Program-made: the position numbers and the translations under genes
Notes under the pieces: model-generated
The model's input: only the letters and a program-made list of their open reading frames with translations
What the model was told of the DNA's origin: nothing
Databases searched by the model: none
NCBI GenBank assembly: GCA_029931535.1
Contig: JAQPZY010001684.1
Location: forward strand, 5,487,501-5,551,500
Direction: 5' to 3'
DNA from: Margaritifera margaritifera
Taxonomy: Eukaryota; Mollusca; Bivalvia; Unionida; Margaritiferidae
DNA length: 64,000 bases
In this document: positions 23,258 through 36,047 of the stretch, one piece after another
Layout: every line of letters begins with the position of its first letter
Numbering within the stretch: the first letter of the stretch is position 1

Positions 23258-25255
23258 CCTTCAATAGATCTTTATGAATGGAAACTACCTAATTCTTCAC
23301 TTTATTTGAATATATAGTATGTGTAATATACATAACGTTTAAAGCTTTGATAATAGGGAAAGAAACGACAACATAAAGTTTGATGCACTTTTTTACCTAC
23401 GCAATCAGGGCTTTAAAAATCACTTTTCCGGCAGCCCAGGACAAGTTACAAAATTTGCAGGGCCAGTAAGATTTTATTTGCATAAAATATGAAGGGGGGG
23501 GGGGGGAATAGTTATGCAATTTCCCCAAAATCTATTTTCAGAGCAAGTATAAAATTTTAGAATTTTCCAGTTCTTTCTATATTTATGCACTCCTTTATGT
23601 CCATCATTCTCTATATAGTTTCAAATTTGCGCTGTTTCGAGCTAATGAGGAATAGAAGTAGGACATAACTTGCACCAGCCTTATTTCCGTACAGAGATTA
23701 CATAATCTTTTATGAAAATATGACTTAGGTGAAATATAACTAATGCAGATTATAGTGATCCTGATATGAACGTCACTTTTAATGTCAGTGTTGATTGTAT
23801 ATGGAAAGTAACATTTATTTTTGGGATTAGCGTTTCTTTGCTATCAAAGGTATCTTATCCACACCTGTAATTTGATTTTGTACAATTTACATGATTTAAT
23901 AATTTAAAATGAACTAAACCCAAAATTCGCTAATCTCAGAAATAGGATTGGGAACATCGAAAGATATACAATATTTCTTTCACAAACAGTTACATTTAGA
24001 AACCTTCATAAAACACGTTTTCAAAGACACCAGTATATCTTTCGGTGGGTGGGATTTTAAATCATTTTTTTTTTTTTTTGCCGGGGGTAGGGGTGGTGGG
24101 TGGAACATCGCCCTTGTACTTTGAGATGGAAAATCGCTCGTCCAAAACACTACCCATTACATTTTCACACCATAATTATTGATATCCGATAAAGAAATGC
24201 AAGCTGACGCGTGATGAAACGGCTCAGTTCAGAAAGCGTTTTTTTTTTTTTTTAAAAGGACAAAAAAGAACATAAATATGTGACCGGTCGCATATGGTCT
24301 GGTGACCACCATATGTCACCCGTCAATGCGATCAGTCCCGTGTGGAATTCACTCCCATGAGGATGTATTTTAAAAGAAAGAATAATCTCACGAGATTTAT
24401 CGATTTCCATTTAAATGGAAATAAAATGGTAATTGTTACAAATGATCAAGTACTCGATGTTGCTCTCTGTGACTCATCCGCTTAAGAGTATGCGATTTAA
24501 AGTGTCAAATCCGGATGTATTCCACGAGAAGACTGGAACCAAACAATGACAGACAGAAGTAAATTTTAAATCCTCGTCTAAAAGAAACGAATAGATTTTA
24601 CCAGCATTTTATGGAGCATAGATTTAAGATCGAACTTATTTATGACATTGTCAAACATGTGTGCACGGTTCGAACCCCAATTCAGCTACTTATTTCATAT
24701 GACCATTGCATGAATCGCCTGCCACAGAACTACCATAAAATTCATTTTGGGCGCAGCATTGCAGTCCTAAAAAGAAATGTCTATGGAAACGTATGTGTGA
24801 GATGTCAAACGACAATTGCATGTGTCTCTCAAAACATTGTCCAAAAGAATGTATTGGAACATGCTTTCATGACGTGATGAATAATAACACATTGCACTCC
24901 AAGATGGCGTTTGTGTACTATGAAACTTTAGGTCTCCTTTCCCTGTTTTTTTTTTTGTTTTTTTTTTTGCGGGGGAGGGGGTAAAGTTTGCTTACGAGGA
25001 AACTCTTCTGAAATTCTGAAACAGAGAAATAGTCTAGAAATTCCATGTTTAGCTAGCTTCATCTAACGATTTCCGTTGAGATGTTACTTCGTAGACAATA
25101 TTATGCCCATGTTTGGATAGAATTTTGTCCGCGTGCTATCTGCATCTACTTACTTTCAACCTTTTCTTGTAGTTAATTCAAAGCTTACAAAACTGTTAAT
25201 GGATATTCACACTTTAGAAAGTAATGATGTTGTGTTCCAAAGAACGCATCTGTAA

Positions 25256-25285
25256 ATTATTATTATTATTATTATTATTATTATT
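25256..25285. repeat. (ATT)n microsatellite
   Basis: Ten ATT units. Confidence 0.95.
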
Positions 25286-26066
25286 GCCAAGGCCATCGAT
25301 GCCAGAGTCTCGGTAAAAACGGGCTCTTCTAAAATAAATTAACCATGAGTTGGCGTAGGATGGACGGATAGGAGAATGGACAGAAGAAAACATGGCTGTT
25401 ACTATGTCCCAACAGATGACTAGACGTACAAAGAAAAATTCAGGCGTTGCCACATCTGTGTTTCGCTTTTACGACGTTCAATGCCCATGAGACAATAAGA
25501 AAGAAGATTTTTTTTCTACATAAGTTTTAGTTTGAAAACTGCAGCGTGGTTACCACTAGCAAGAAGAACAAGTATAGAATGGTAGATACGGTAAAATCTT
25601 AATTCAGAGAATACCGATATTTGACTACTACGGCATCTGACTAGCACTTGAATCAGAAGAGCCACTCAACTCGATGTCCGATTCCTCTCAGCAAGTATCA
25701 AGCCCTCTTAAGAGGTTTAAAATCGGAATCATTTTTTTTTCTATGCTGTGTTTTGTTTGTTCCGCAGAATTGCCACTCAACCCGATGTCCGAGTCATCTG
25801 AGCAGATATATAGCTCCTTGAGGGGATCAGAATCTGAATCAGCTCTGCTTCAATTTGTTGCGTCGATTGCTTCTGCATTGTTCCGTTGTACTAGATAGAT
25901 GATTCCTTCGATACAAATCTTGTATAACAATTATATCATTACACATTTTCCAGGAATGAATTTGAACATGCGCCTAAAATTTTTATACAATGGCTATGTT
26001 TTTTTTTATGTTTTACCGAAGTATCTTTTTCAACAAAAATTCATTTCTTATACTTCAACGGTTTTT

Positions 26067-26069
<3 letters not shown>

Positions 26070-26114
<45 letters not shown>
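26070..26114. repeat. (CA)n microsatellite
   Basis: About 22 CA units. Confidence 0.95.
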
Positions 26115-26116
<2 letters not shown>

Positions 26117-26297
26117 AAGTACTCCTCAAGACAATAGACTAGTCTAACATTTACTCCAAAATCACAACGGTAAGGAAGGGAGTACAATAATCATCACGAG
26201 TCCGTGTCTTATAATTGATCTGGTGGGACCCGTGATAGAATCTGTAGCCCAAGAAATAGCTTTCTTTTCTTTTTCTTCTTCTTTCCGAAAGCTAGTC

Positions 26298-26747
26298 TCA
26301 TCTTCTTTGGCCAAGGGTGGTCGATCCACTTCGTTCTGTATGAACTCATGGCAGATTTAGCTACTGCTCCGCTATCTGATTGGATGCAGCTGAAAGAAAC
26401 TGATCCAGTCAGATCCCTTGTTACATTTAAATGGGGACATAGTTAGGAATCATCAAAGCGGCTTCTGTACACAATGACACATGCCGCACGTAAGTTCCTC
26501 AGATTTAAACATTTCAAGCAACTTTTAATTTCGAATCATTACATGTGGACATCGTGGAAATCGCCGTATTGAATACCTAACATCTCACGTAACGAGCTTT
26601 CTCATGTGTTACTTGATTTGGCTTGGTATGGGCAGGGACTCTTTCATCCGCAAGAGGGCACTCGTTCAAAACACTGTTTCCGCTAGCTAAATCTGTCAAG
26701 TTGATGTGGAACGAAGTGGATTGACGACCCTTGTCTAGGGAAGATAT
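26298..26747. mobile_element. Long-inverted-repeat MITE, copy C (MULE-like)
   Basis: It is homologous to 48,783-49,245; the two share ATCTGATTGGATGCAGCTGA plus AAGAAACTGATC and many other blocks. The ends are inverted repeats of about 45 bp: CATCTTC..CCAAGGGTGG..GATCCACTTCGTTC at the left, and the complement of CCAC.TCGTTCCACAT..GAAGAT at the right. AAGCTAGTC flanks both sides (26,289-26,297 and 26,748-26,756), giving a 9-bp target duplication. Duplications of 9 bp with long inverted repeats are typical of Mutator-like elements. It is non-coding. Confidence 0.75.
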
Positions 26748-27316
26748 AAGCTAGTCATGCTCTGCTATGACATACGGAAATTTGGACAGAAAACATGGAA
26801 TAAAAAAAGTGTTCCACCTGTTATAAATCGGAAATAAAAAAAGTCAATACCTTGACATGTTTTTTATTAGAAAAAGCATACCTCGTTGACGTTATATATG
26901 GAAGGCCAACATAATGTACCAAAAACCATAAACTTAGTAATATATTCACTTACCTTCAAGAGCATGTGTATATGGATAGTTTAAAGTTCTAGTGAGATTT
27001 ACTTTCCTTTGTAAGGTCGCCTGCCATCTTTTAGCCAAGCTTCCATAAGTGTGGTATGGGAATGGTATAATAAAATTATCTACAGAAATACAATGAATCT
27101 TACATATACCTGTACCATTCAAATCACTATTTTATTACTACAAGCGTCTACAAACCATTTTTTCAAGAAATAAGTATCTGACAACATTTTCTTATGGGTG
27201 GGTGATCTAAAAGAGATGGCAGTTTTTTTCTGGGAAAGCAATTGCGAAAGCCTATGACGTTACACAGAAACAGAACGTGGCGAAGATTGTTAAATAAGCG
27301 GTATCGTCGAACATAA

Positions 27317-27317
<1 letters not shown>

Positions 27318-27389
<72 letters not shown>
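27318..27389. repeat. (AT)n microsatellite
   Basis: About 36 AT units. Confidence 0.95.
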
Positions 27390-27393
<4 letters not shown>

Positions 27394-27715
27394 TATGGGA
27401 ATAATCAAGTCATGTGAAAGAGTTCAAAAAATACCACAGGGTACTTTGGGAAGTTACGAAATTATTTATATAATGATATAAATGATTAACGACTTAACAA
27501 ATTAATTAACTGCCATGCGTTAGAAAATAATCATTAAGCGAATCCGGTGGATCGTTTACTTCATTTAGTTACATGAGTAATTAGATTAACAAGAATATAC
27601 AATTTAATAAAGTAATTAACCGTCAGGCATTAGAACATGATTGTGAATACATTTGTTGAGACAACATTCACCCGCAACTGTCGAGGTCTATTTTGATAAC
27701 ATTCAAGGTGTAGCG

Positions 27716-27812
27716 CAGTGGTTCCCCAATCAGGGTCAAGGGCGGTCCTCAGTAGGGTATCGAAGGGTCATCAGAAGAAATATTTTAAATCATATCATAA
27801 GCCTGAGGGTCC

Positions 27813-27850
<38 letters not shown>

Positions 27851-27869
27851 GACAGGTTGGGAACCACTG
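27716..27869. mobile_element. hAT-type MITE with 8-bp target duplication
   Basis: The ends CAGTGGTTCCCCAATC and GGTTGGGAACCACTG are terminal inverted repeats. The flanks GTGTAGCG (27,708-27,715) and GTGTAGAG (27,870-27,877) match at 7 of 8 positions. The 154-bp interior has GGGTC-rich arms (CAGGGTCAAGGGCGGTCC) and no coding capacity. Confidence 0.88.
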
Positions 27870-27877
27870 GTGTAGAG

Positions 27878-28836
27878 GAAAGTGACGATATTTTCCGAAT
27901 AATACCGGTATATCACATGTACCGCTACCTCATCAGTTTCAGTTGGAACTGGTGCCTAAGCCGTTGTCGGTGGTCAGTTCCGGGTTTTCAATCGTTTGTA
28001 TCCAAGCCGTTGTGAGTACTCTGATTAGGTTGTTCAAAAAAAAAGTGTACATTAGGCGTCAATGATGTGTGAACTTCCAAACGCTGCCTCTCCTATCCGT
28101 TATTATAGGTTCTATTGACAATCTGATTTTTATTCCGACACCTGCGACTTTAAAACTTTTACAAATGCACAATGACATGGCAGGGAATACATACAACTTT
28201 TCAAGTAAAATAAAAAAAAGAACAAAAAGACTTGGAAATTGTATTCAACACTTCATCATTAGGAATCATCATTTCACAGGTGCAACAATCCAATTAAAAT
28301 TCAGTTGTACTTCTCACTAAGTAGATCTGACAGGCACCGATAAAAGTTCATTTTTCTGATGACCGTTGTAATTCCCCGTCCACTACTTTAGTAGCCTATC
28401 AGGTAAAGCGTTGCATTTTGTGTCAGGGAGAGTTATCGTTAGCAAGGATATGTTCCGAATGGCATTTTTCGCTTTCATCAGTATAAAAGCTGTAATCTAA
28501 TTGATGAATCAAACGGGTCAACATAAGATTATTTGTGCTTTTCAGACCTCCTTACTGATAAGTAGAGTTTGATTGTAATCAGATTGACTCAAACAAACCC
28601 TTTCGAAATTTGCAGAGATATTTTAATTTACATTTGAAAAGTGGCCAGTTGAAAATGTAATGCAATTATAATCTTCAGTTTTGGAGATGTTTCATCAAAT
28701 ATTAGTTTTAAAATGGTTTATAAATAAATTTACGAGTTTAATGAGCTGCATCCAATGCTCTGGTTTAAATAAGTTTCTCAAAGTTTCTGTTCTGAGAAAG
28801 GAACAAACAATGCGTCTATAATATATAGGTAAACAC
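27878..28836. other. Unannotated interval
   Basis: No gene or repeat was recognised. Confidence 0.45.
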
Positions 28837-29057
28837 TACCGTTAATAATCGCGTATAAATTGCATCCAAATGCAAACAACATAGTCCCTGCTCTGCAGTC
28901 GCATAATGCGCCGGCAGATCAGGGTCTATGTTGTTTGTTCTACTAATTAGTCCTTACAAACTGCATAGATCCAGATCTGTCGGCTCATTATGCGACGGCA
29001 GATCTGGGTCTATGCAGTTTGCAGTTGGTATCGACTTATACGCGAGTAGAGACGGTA
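28837..29057 (+). mobile_element. Double-palindrome MITE, copy 7 (complete)
   Basis: This is a complete 221-bp copy. It runs from TACCGTTAATAATCGCGTAT, through palindrome A (right arm GCCGGCAGATCAGGGTCTAT plus GTTGTTTG), spacer TTCTACTAATTAGTCCTTAC and palindrome B (right arm GACGGCAGATCTGGGTCTAT plus GCAGTTTGC), to CGCGAGTAGAGACGGTA. CpG sites in the palindromes are intact. Confidence 0.9.
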
Positions 29058-30000
29058 AGTAATATTTCGTGAGGTAGTTTGGGGATAGTCGGTCATTCGC
29101 ATATTTAATAAAAAGGAGCCTGCTTAGCAAAGTTCACTGCCTCCTTTTGATGACGTCAACTGCACGCGCTTGGCCGCTCTGAAACCGAAGAAACCCCAAC
29201 AAGCATCATAAATGTTTGATTTCTATACATCAGCCCTAAGGAAATTCATTATTTCCGTGTGGAAATCATTATTAGAACCATTCGGCATCTGTCGAGTTTC
29301 CGAAGCTATGGCTAGCGGTCAACGCACTTGAGAACTGAAAGAGAAGATGGCTTTTGCTTACCCACTTACTCTGCACGTAATTAACAACCAGAATGCCTGC
29401 CTACCTTACTTACTTACTGGCAGGTTGGCTTGCTTGCTTGCTTTCTTACTTGCTTACGTACATGACTTGAAATTCATCCAAGTTTTCTAGTTAATGACTC
29501 ATATGTTGTACTCAAAACTCAGTCATCAGAAATCAGAAGTTCATTTAATAAAAAGCTTTCAAAAGTTGCAGAAATATTTTATAGAAGATACAAAGGTCAG
29601 AGTTGCAATTTTATACATCATAATTAATATCTTTAAAGTTCCCACGTAGGTGTCTCACACTCGCCTTATCAAAAGCTTTGCCATCGTTAACAAACTAGAA
29701 CCCGAGAACTTTGAATTTTTGCACCGCAGTTGTTTATTGTCTGTGTCGCTCATGAAAATGACTAATAACAGCATCTGCAAAGATCCGGTGTACTGCAAAA
29801 GGTTATTGTTTGTAATATATTTCTCAAAATATATTTTGCATTACCTATGTGACAGTGGCTTCTGCCGGAGTCCAATTTCTTTGCGTGTGTTGTGCTTGAA
29901 GTGCATTTATGTGTTTCTCTTTTTGTTTCGACAAGTCGTTTTTGATCACTGAGTCTGATCCGACTGTCATTGTTGTATCTTGTATGGCTGGCATCCTATT
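29058..30000. other. Unannotated interval
   Basis: Nothing was recognised. (CTTA)- and (CTTG)-rich simple sequence occurs at about 29,400-29,455. Confidence 0.45.
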
Positions 30001-30042
30001 TTTTTTTCTCTCTCTCTCTCTCCCTCTCTCTCTCCCTCTCTC

Positions 30043-30076
<34 letters not shown>

Positions 30077-30077
30077 A
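30001..30077. repeat. (TC)n microsatellite
   Basis: A TC tract with a few C interruptions. It gives arginine/glutamate-alternating artefact frames on the - strand. Confidence 0.95.
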
Positions 30078-30250
30078 GAATTGAATAAATATTGTTTATC
30101 ACTAACCATCCATTGCCTATTTTGACTCATCCAGTTTCGATAATGACATTGCCAGGGCTTTTGTAGGGTAATTTCCTGTCTTTTCCTTGTTTGAATCTCG
30201 CAAATCAAAGCTGCGAGATGGTGACTGAAATTGTCGTAGCTTCAAAACCC

Positions 30251-30650
30251 ATAGATATACAGAACTAGATTTTGGAACACAAATAGAAAATTAAATTTTG
30301 CTTTAACTTCGATATGATGCATGGCCTGGTTGTTTTTGGAACACAAATAGAAAATTAAATGTTCTATAACTTCGATATGATACATGGCCTGGTTGTTTTT
30401 GGAACACAAATAGAAAATTAAATGTTCTATAACTTCGATATGATGCATGGCCTGGTTGTTTTTGGAACACAAATAGAAAATTAAATGTTCTATAACTTCG
30501 ATATGATGCAAGGCCTTGTTGTTTTTTGAACACAAATAGAAAATTAAATGTTCTATAACTTCGATATGATGCAAGGCCTGGTTGTTCTTGGAACACAAAT
30601 AAAAAATTAAATGTTCTATAACTTCGATATGATGCATGGCCTGGTTGTTT
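30251..30650. repeat. 63-bp minisatellite, about 6 copies
   Basis: The unit (TTCGATATGATGCATGGCCT plus GGTTGTTTTTGGAACACAAA plus TAGAAAATTAAATGTTCTATAAC) is repeated about six times with few substitutions. The period divides by three and the unit lacks stops in two - strand frames, so two overlapping repetitive open frames (131 and 97 codons) appear. No signal, family or splice context supports coding. Confidence 0.95.
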
Positions 30651-30769
30651 TTACTCCTTATACTAGATTTTTTAGCTGGTTGTTGACCAATGAATTTTCA
30701 CAAAGTCGTATTTACTGGAACAAATTAGAATGTGAACTTTCTTTTTTTGTAATATAACTAAATGCTTTT

Positions 30770-30990
30770 GTAATATAAGAAAGTAAATTTCTAATATTAG
30801 CAAATCATTATGTTAAATTTCTCATATTAGCAAATCATTATGTTATCTGTTATAATCGGTACATTTTTTCAAATATTAGAAAACCATTTTCTTATCTTAG
30901 ACAAATATTGTATAATAGTAGAAATCATTTTCTATTGTATGAAATCATTTCTAATATTAGAACATGCGTCTTTTTCTAGTATTAGAAAAT
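30770..30990. repeat. Degenerate TAATATTAG-rich repeats
   Basis: Variants of TTTCTAATATTAGCAAATCATTATGTTA occur at least five times. The first two are nearly identical (30,786-30,845) and later ones are worn. CTAATATTAG is itself a palindrome. A stray related stretch lies at 32,360-32,395. Confidence 0.7.
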
Positions 30991-31177
30991 TAGAGACACT
31001 TGTAGGTAAATAAGCAGTACAGTCTACTATATTGGAACCTATAAACGGCTCCTGTTAAGGGGTAGGCGTGACTTACACGCCCTGTCAATCAACGCATTTA
31101 GCACTAGCATGAATTTGTCAATTTATGTGCTTTAAAAATGATGCAAACTTTTATCTTATTCATCCACTGAGACCAAG

Positions 31178-31220
31178 TGAAGAAGAAGAAGAAGAAGAAA
31201 AAAAAGAAGAAGAAGAAATC
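31178..31220. repeat. (GAA)n microsatellite
   Basis: About 13 GAA units with an A-rich interruption. Confidence 0.85.
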
Positions 31221-31527
31221 TTAATAAAACTGGAAACATGCGAAATTGTAGCTTTGTTATGTTACATAATACATAAATTAATTAACAACGAACATCTTTT
31301 ATCTGACATTTGTCATGTAAAAAAAAATAAAGAAGAGAAGGGAAGCACTGTGTCGTAAGAAAATAAATAAACCGTAAAAATTGCAAGAATTTCACCTTAG
31401 ATTAATAAGCAAATAAATCGAGTAATTTATGGATAGAATTATCCGCTTTAAATATACCCCGAGTGCACCAGTAAACTACTTCAAATTATCATTTTCATCA
31501 TCATCGTCACTATCACAACAGGCACAA

Positions 31528-31635
<108 letters not shown>

Positions 31636-31639
31636 CAGC

Positions 31640-31985
31640 ACTGCAACCGGTTCCATCATCAGGTTTCGGCGCTGACTCACAACACTACTCTCTACCAGGG
31701 GTGTGCCGACTAAGTTGATTAGACTCAGCACGGAACCGATTAGCTTTTCCATCACTCCTCTCTCTTCCGCCAAATCCAATGTGAGGCTCCATCGGCCTGT
31801 TTGCCAACTTTGGTGACTTAATTCCTGCGGCTAGGTCCTGTAATTCCGATGACCCCTAAGGCACGCCAAAAGGTCTGTGCTCCAAAGCCACGACATCCTA
31901 TTTCCACCGGTAGATTCCATGCCTTCCATCCAATCTGCTGAAGTATATCCGTGTGAAATATTGAAGGCTGTTTCAGTGGCGTGTT
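31640..31985 (-). pseudogene. LINE ORF C-terminal fragment D
   Basis: The - strand reads ILQQIGWKAWNLPVEIGCRG followed by FGAQTFWRALGVIGITG and then ADGASHWIWRKRE, with a stop and a frameshift. The pattern LPxExGCRGF..SLWRxLxxLGIxG..EAERASxWLWxKR is a familiar C-terminal end of retroelement polyproteins in invertebrate genomes. The RT domain itself is absent, so this is a 5'-truncated copy. The stretch is more GC-rich than its surroundings. Confidence 0.65.
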
Positions 31986-32449
31986 GATGGGTAACGCCAG
32001 AGGAAGACTAATGGTGTAACGTTTATTTGAATAAAAGAATTACAGCATAACAAGTCATAAATCGAACGACGGTTATTGGCAAATTAACAAACACCCACCA
32101 TTAGAAATGTGCTGTAATACAAGCAATCGCTATACAATACAATGACCAGCTAAAAATTCATCGTAAGCTTTTGTTTCATTCTTAAAGAGATGCTCATCAC
32201 ACGTTGAAGAAAAACTTATCTTCATTTACCCTCTTTCTGCATAAATAATGAAACATTAAAACAATCCTAAGGAAAAAACTCTGCTTTGAAAAGGAATATT
32301 CTAGTATGCAATAAATATGTCAATCATTGTCCAATAAATCCAGGAAATCAGACGCATTTTCTTATATTAAAACATGCATATTCTAATATTAGAAAATACC
32401 AATATGTGTCCACAACGACTTGCCATATAGCCTTTGGGTCTCCCATACA

Positions 32450-35400
32450 CGAAAGAAAATAAAAGTGTCCTAATAGTTATTAAATGCTGAATCCTGGGAG
32501 ATAACTTTACGAAAGAGAAAGCACCCTTGCAGAATGCCAACAAATGTTTCTCACACTTTGCTATATACGGAATTGTAAAGTTTTCCTCCAATTTTAAAAA
32601 ATATAATTATAACACAACATTGAAACTTTAGACTGAAACATCACGTTACAAGTAAGAGATCAATCTACCAGTGCCGCCACCTTCTGAGACGAGAATATGT
32701 CGATCCTTTTTTTTTCTCCTTTTTTGGGGGGTGGTTGGGGTGGATGGGTGGTTGGGGGGATAAACGGCAGTTTTAGGACTTGTGCAAACTTCCCATAATT
32801 ACTACGTCAACGAAGTCGCATTTATTTCTTAAATGTAACGCGTGATATATATATATGTATACACACACACGCACACACACGCACTGAGTACATAAACTGG
32901 TTCCATTAATAATTAAGAGCAGCCTCATTTTTATGGTCAGTCTTTACTGGAAGTGCGTAATACGGAGAGTCAACAACTATCATCAGGATCAGGCAAATGA
33001 CACTTAGACTTAGGGTCAATTGTACTTGCCTCCCATTCTCCAACGAACTTGTTTACCTGTATATATCGATGCGTTTTCATTTCTTGTCATATGATCGCCC
33101 CCAAGGTCCGTTTTTTTCGGGAAAACGTATGTGTAACCCAATATTTATCAAACAGTGGATACTTTTAAATGACTTACTGATGTAGGAAGCATCCCTGCGA
33201 CACGAAAAAAAATTAGTCTTTCGACATTTTCATATTCTGTACTGAACTCAAACAAAGTTTTCCTCCAGTATTTAAAGGCCCTCTATGCCAGCTTCAACGC
33301 TTTTGAGATTATACACAAATTTAATGTAAGAGTTCAATCTACCAATGCCGTCAAGTTGCAGGATTGAAACGTTGCCAGTTCGTACCTGAATATTTATTTA
33401 ATTGCAGTCAGGGTTCAAAACCCGCTCTGCGCCATCGAGTCAAAAAAGAGCTTTACTTGATGAGATTCGAAGACATTTCGTGGAAAACAAAGTTTTATTG
33501 GGACTCCACTCATCATCGTTGTCCATTTTTTACTGCAAAGGCGTAATATACATATTTTCATTTCTGTTCTTTGTTTGATAAAAGAAAAAGAAGGAGAAAA
33601 AAAGCCAGAAACAGGTTAATGATGGTATCTTTATCAAATTTGCAGGTGGCTGATACAACTTGTTTATCTCTCTCCATGTTTTGATTTATTGTCTTCGATG
33701 ATAATCTTAGGTCCCCTTTATACGTCCAGACATTAGTGTCATCCATTATTCATCAAATGCAGGAAACAGGAGAATAAATTATTTGACCGCGTAAGCACCC
33801 TAGAGGGATATAAAAATGAGTATTTATACACCTTTTATAAGTACTTAAGTATCGAGTTTTCCTACTCCATCAACAAAAGTACTCTGAGTATGAAAAGATA
33901 CGTCTTTTCTCACCTTTTGCTTATTTGGAACATAATTAGAGTCTACGCTTTAGTTATAGCTTTGAGGGTATTAACACCTGTATAGCAAGAGTGAGGTCTA
34001 CCAGCGCCCTCACTGTGTAAAGTTAAGAAGTCCATCTGTAGGGTTCATCCGTAGTCGGAGACTTTCTCTCGGATTCTTCGATTTCAATGACAGTTCTGTG
34101 CTATAAATATCTCTAAAATCAGAGCTTTAAAAAAGTTTTGCTCCATTTATTCAAGGAATCTTTGTGGCAAAGGCTCTTGTTCTCTGTAGGATTGCCTTTT
34201 TCTCCGTCAGTTATGTACCGAAAATACGTAATATAGAAATTTTTTTAACGCGGTTATCAGATTAATAACTTACAATTGGTTGTCAACGGCGACGCAGGTG
34301 ATTGCTGCTATTGATTTAGATCTCAGCAGGCTTTCATCCTCTGACCATCTGAAAACCCTAATGTGCTATAAATCAATATAAATGTGTTCATATAATTATC
34401 AAAAACAGAAAAACCTGATGTCTTGATTACCGCGGAAGCATTTTAGGCATGAAAAATGGCGTCTTTCCTTATCTTTGGCACTATTAAAATAGCGGGTTTT
34501 CCTCCTGTTTATTTTTTTTTTTTAAAATAAATAAATAAAGAACAAAGTACCAAAAACGAATACTCTATGCAACAAGTATATCTTCGGAAAGTATTACCAC
34601 TTGTGTGTGGTACGAGTTAGATCTACCAGTGCCGTCAACTTGCAAAGTTGAAACGTTGTCCATCCTTATCAGTGATTCTTCCGACTTGAAAGACCAGCTA
34701 GTTCGCTAGTTCGTACTAGTTCGCGGCGCAACACATGTCTCACCCAAGTTTATCAAAACTTGGAGACTGAAAGATGACTTGATGGCCGATTAAGCATCCT
34801 TGAGGCATGAAACGATGCCTCTTTTCACACCTGATAGTTATTAAAGTGTCAAGTTTTACTCCATACTTTTAAAAAGAGACGCCCTACCACCATTATACTT
34901 TTGAAACGAATTACCATCTTGGCGGTAACAGTTCGATCTACTAATGCAGTCTCTTTACAAAGTTGAAAACTTGTCAACCTGGAGATTCTTCACTGGACTG
35001 TCTGATTTCATAAACCGCTGTACTCTAAAAGACTCCAAATTCTGAGGAAAGAAATCAAGTTTTACTCAATATATAAAGTAAAGCTCTATGGCAGATATTT
35101 TGTTACCTTTTGTTACCTGTAGTTAACTTATTTTCGCGTTGAGTCGTTAATAAAGGTGCGTGCATGGACATCCTTATTTCATCAGAATCAGGTAGCTGTC
35201 ACCATTAATTGCAATGATATCTATTTTAAATTTACAGGTGAGTGAAACAAACAGTTTAGATCTCAGCAGGTTTAACTGATGGCTCTAAAGTTCGATTACA
35301 CTGGCAAAATAAATGAAACCCAATGTTCATCAGATACTGGAAACTGAAGATGACTTGCTAACTGTGTAAACATCCCCTCGGCAGGAAAAGATGTGTCTTT

Positions 35401-35470
35401 TCACGCCTTTGTTATGTATGAAGACGCTAGGTTTTCCTGTATGCATAAGTATGACGTCAATGCATATAAA
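32450..35470. repeat. Degenerate array of ~650-bp direct repeats
   Basis: The block TCTACCAGTGCCGTCAACTT, with variants, recurs at about 32,664, 33,329, 33,990, 34,622 and 34,940, usually followed by GCA.AGTTGAAACGTTG. Other blocks recur in the same order between these points: AAGCATCC..GG.ATGAAAAG..GTCTTTTCACACCTT, GAGTTTTCCTCC, TAGATCTCAGCAGG, and TATTT.AAGG..CTATG. Spacing is about 665, 661 and 632 bp, then about 318 bp for a shortened unit. Units differ heavily by substitution and indels, so the tandem duplication is old. No unit has a sustained reading frame. Confidence 0.65.
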
Positions 35471-35948
35471 GACGACATCCTGGCTGTAAATGACAAGGTT
35501 ATAACATACTTGTTAAATATAAAGTTTCGAATTGGAATCTTAATGTTTCCTAAAACCATATAATGGCCATTCTCGTGCCATCTGGGGTCAGACCACCATT
35601 AATTTCCTACATATCACATACATATATTTCAACAAGCTGAATTCAGAGTTACGTTCTAATCACACTAGGATTTCTAGGGGTTTCAGTGCCATTATAGACT
35701 ATTAAACACAGCAAGACTTGACAACACTTGTCCAACATATTTACGTTTAACAGCTGATAAAAAGCTACTTGGTGAAAGGATCTGTTTCCGCGTCAATCAA
35801 AACATAGGCCGTGGCCATATTACATACTGACTTTGCATGTGCACTTCCGCCACACTTATTTTACAACCATAATGAAATGCATACAGTAATATCTAATGAT
35901 TCTTTCCCAAATATTCTATGGAAAAAATCAATTACTTTCAGGAATATT

Positions 35949-36047
35949 TCACAATTAAAAAGCATAGCCAAAACAAACCTCTAAAATTAGATATGAACTA
36001 CTTAGTTGGGTACTGACCTGGAAGCATTGTATCCTAGTATGACCCCA
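35949..36047 (+). repeat. Dispersed repeat, partner of 19,195-19,300
   Basis: It matches in AAAAAGCATAGCCAAAACAA, GATATGAACTACTTAGTTGG and AGCATTGTATCCT. The family is unknown. Confidence 0.55.

Larger units (their letters stand above)
23266..26290. other. Unannotated interval with microsatellites
   Basis: No gene was recognised. It holds (ATT)n at 25,256-25,285, (CA)n at 26,070-26,114 and several T- and G-runs. At about 25,660-25,860 a segment of roughly 110 bp is duplicated: CACTCAACTCGATGTCCGAT and CACTCAACCCGATGTCCGAG begin the two halves. It gives a serine-rich open frame with no recognised domain. Confidence 0.45.

Noticed and set aside
22714..23317. Open frames across the two hAT MITEs, including a proline-rich one
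   Set aside because: They follow from MITE composition and span element boundaries and target duplications.
25674..25898. Serine-rich open frame with an internal duplication
   Set aside because: It contains a roughly 110-bp duplicated segment but no recognised family; it could be a worn transposase N-terminus, but this cannot be supported.
30242..30637. 131-codon repetitive protein on the - strand
   Set aside because: It is explained by a 63-bp minisatellite with a period divisible by three.
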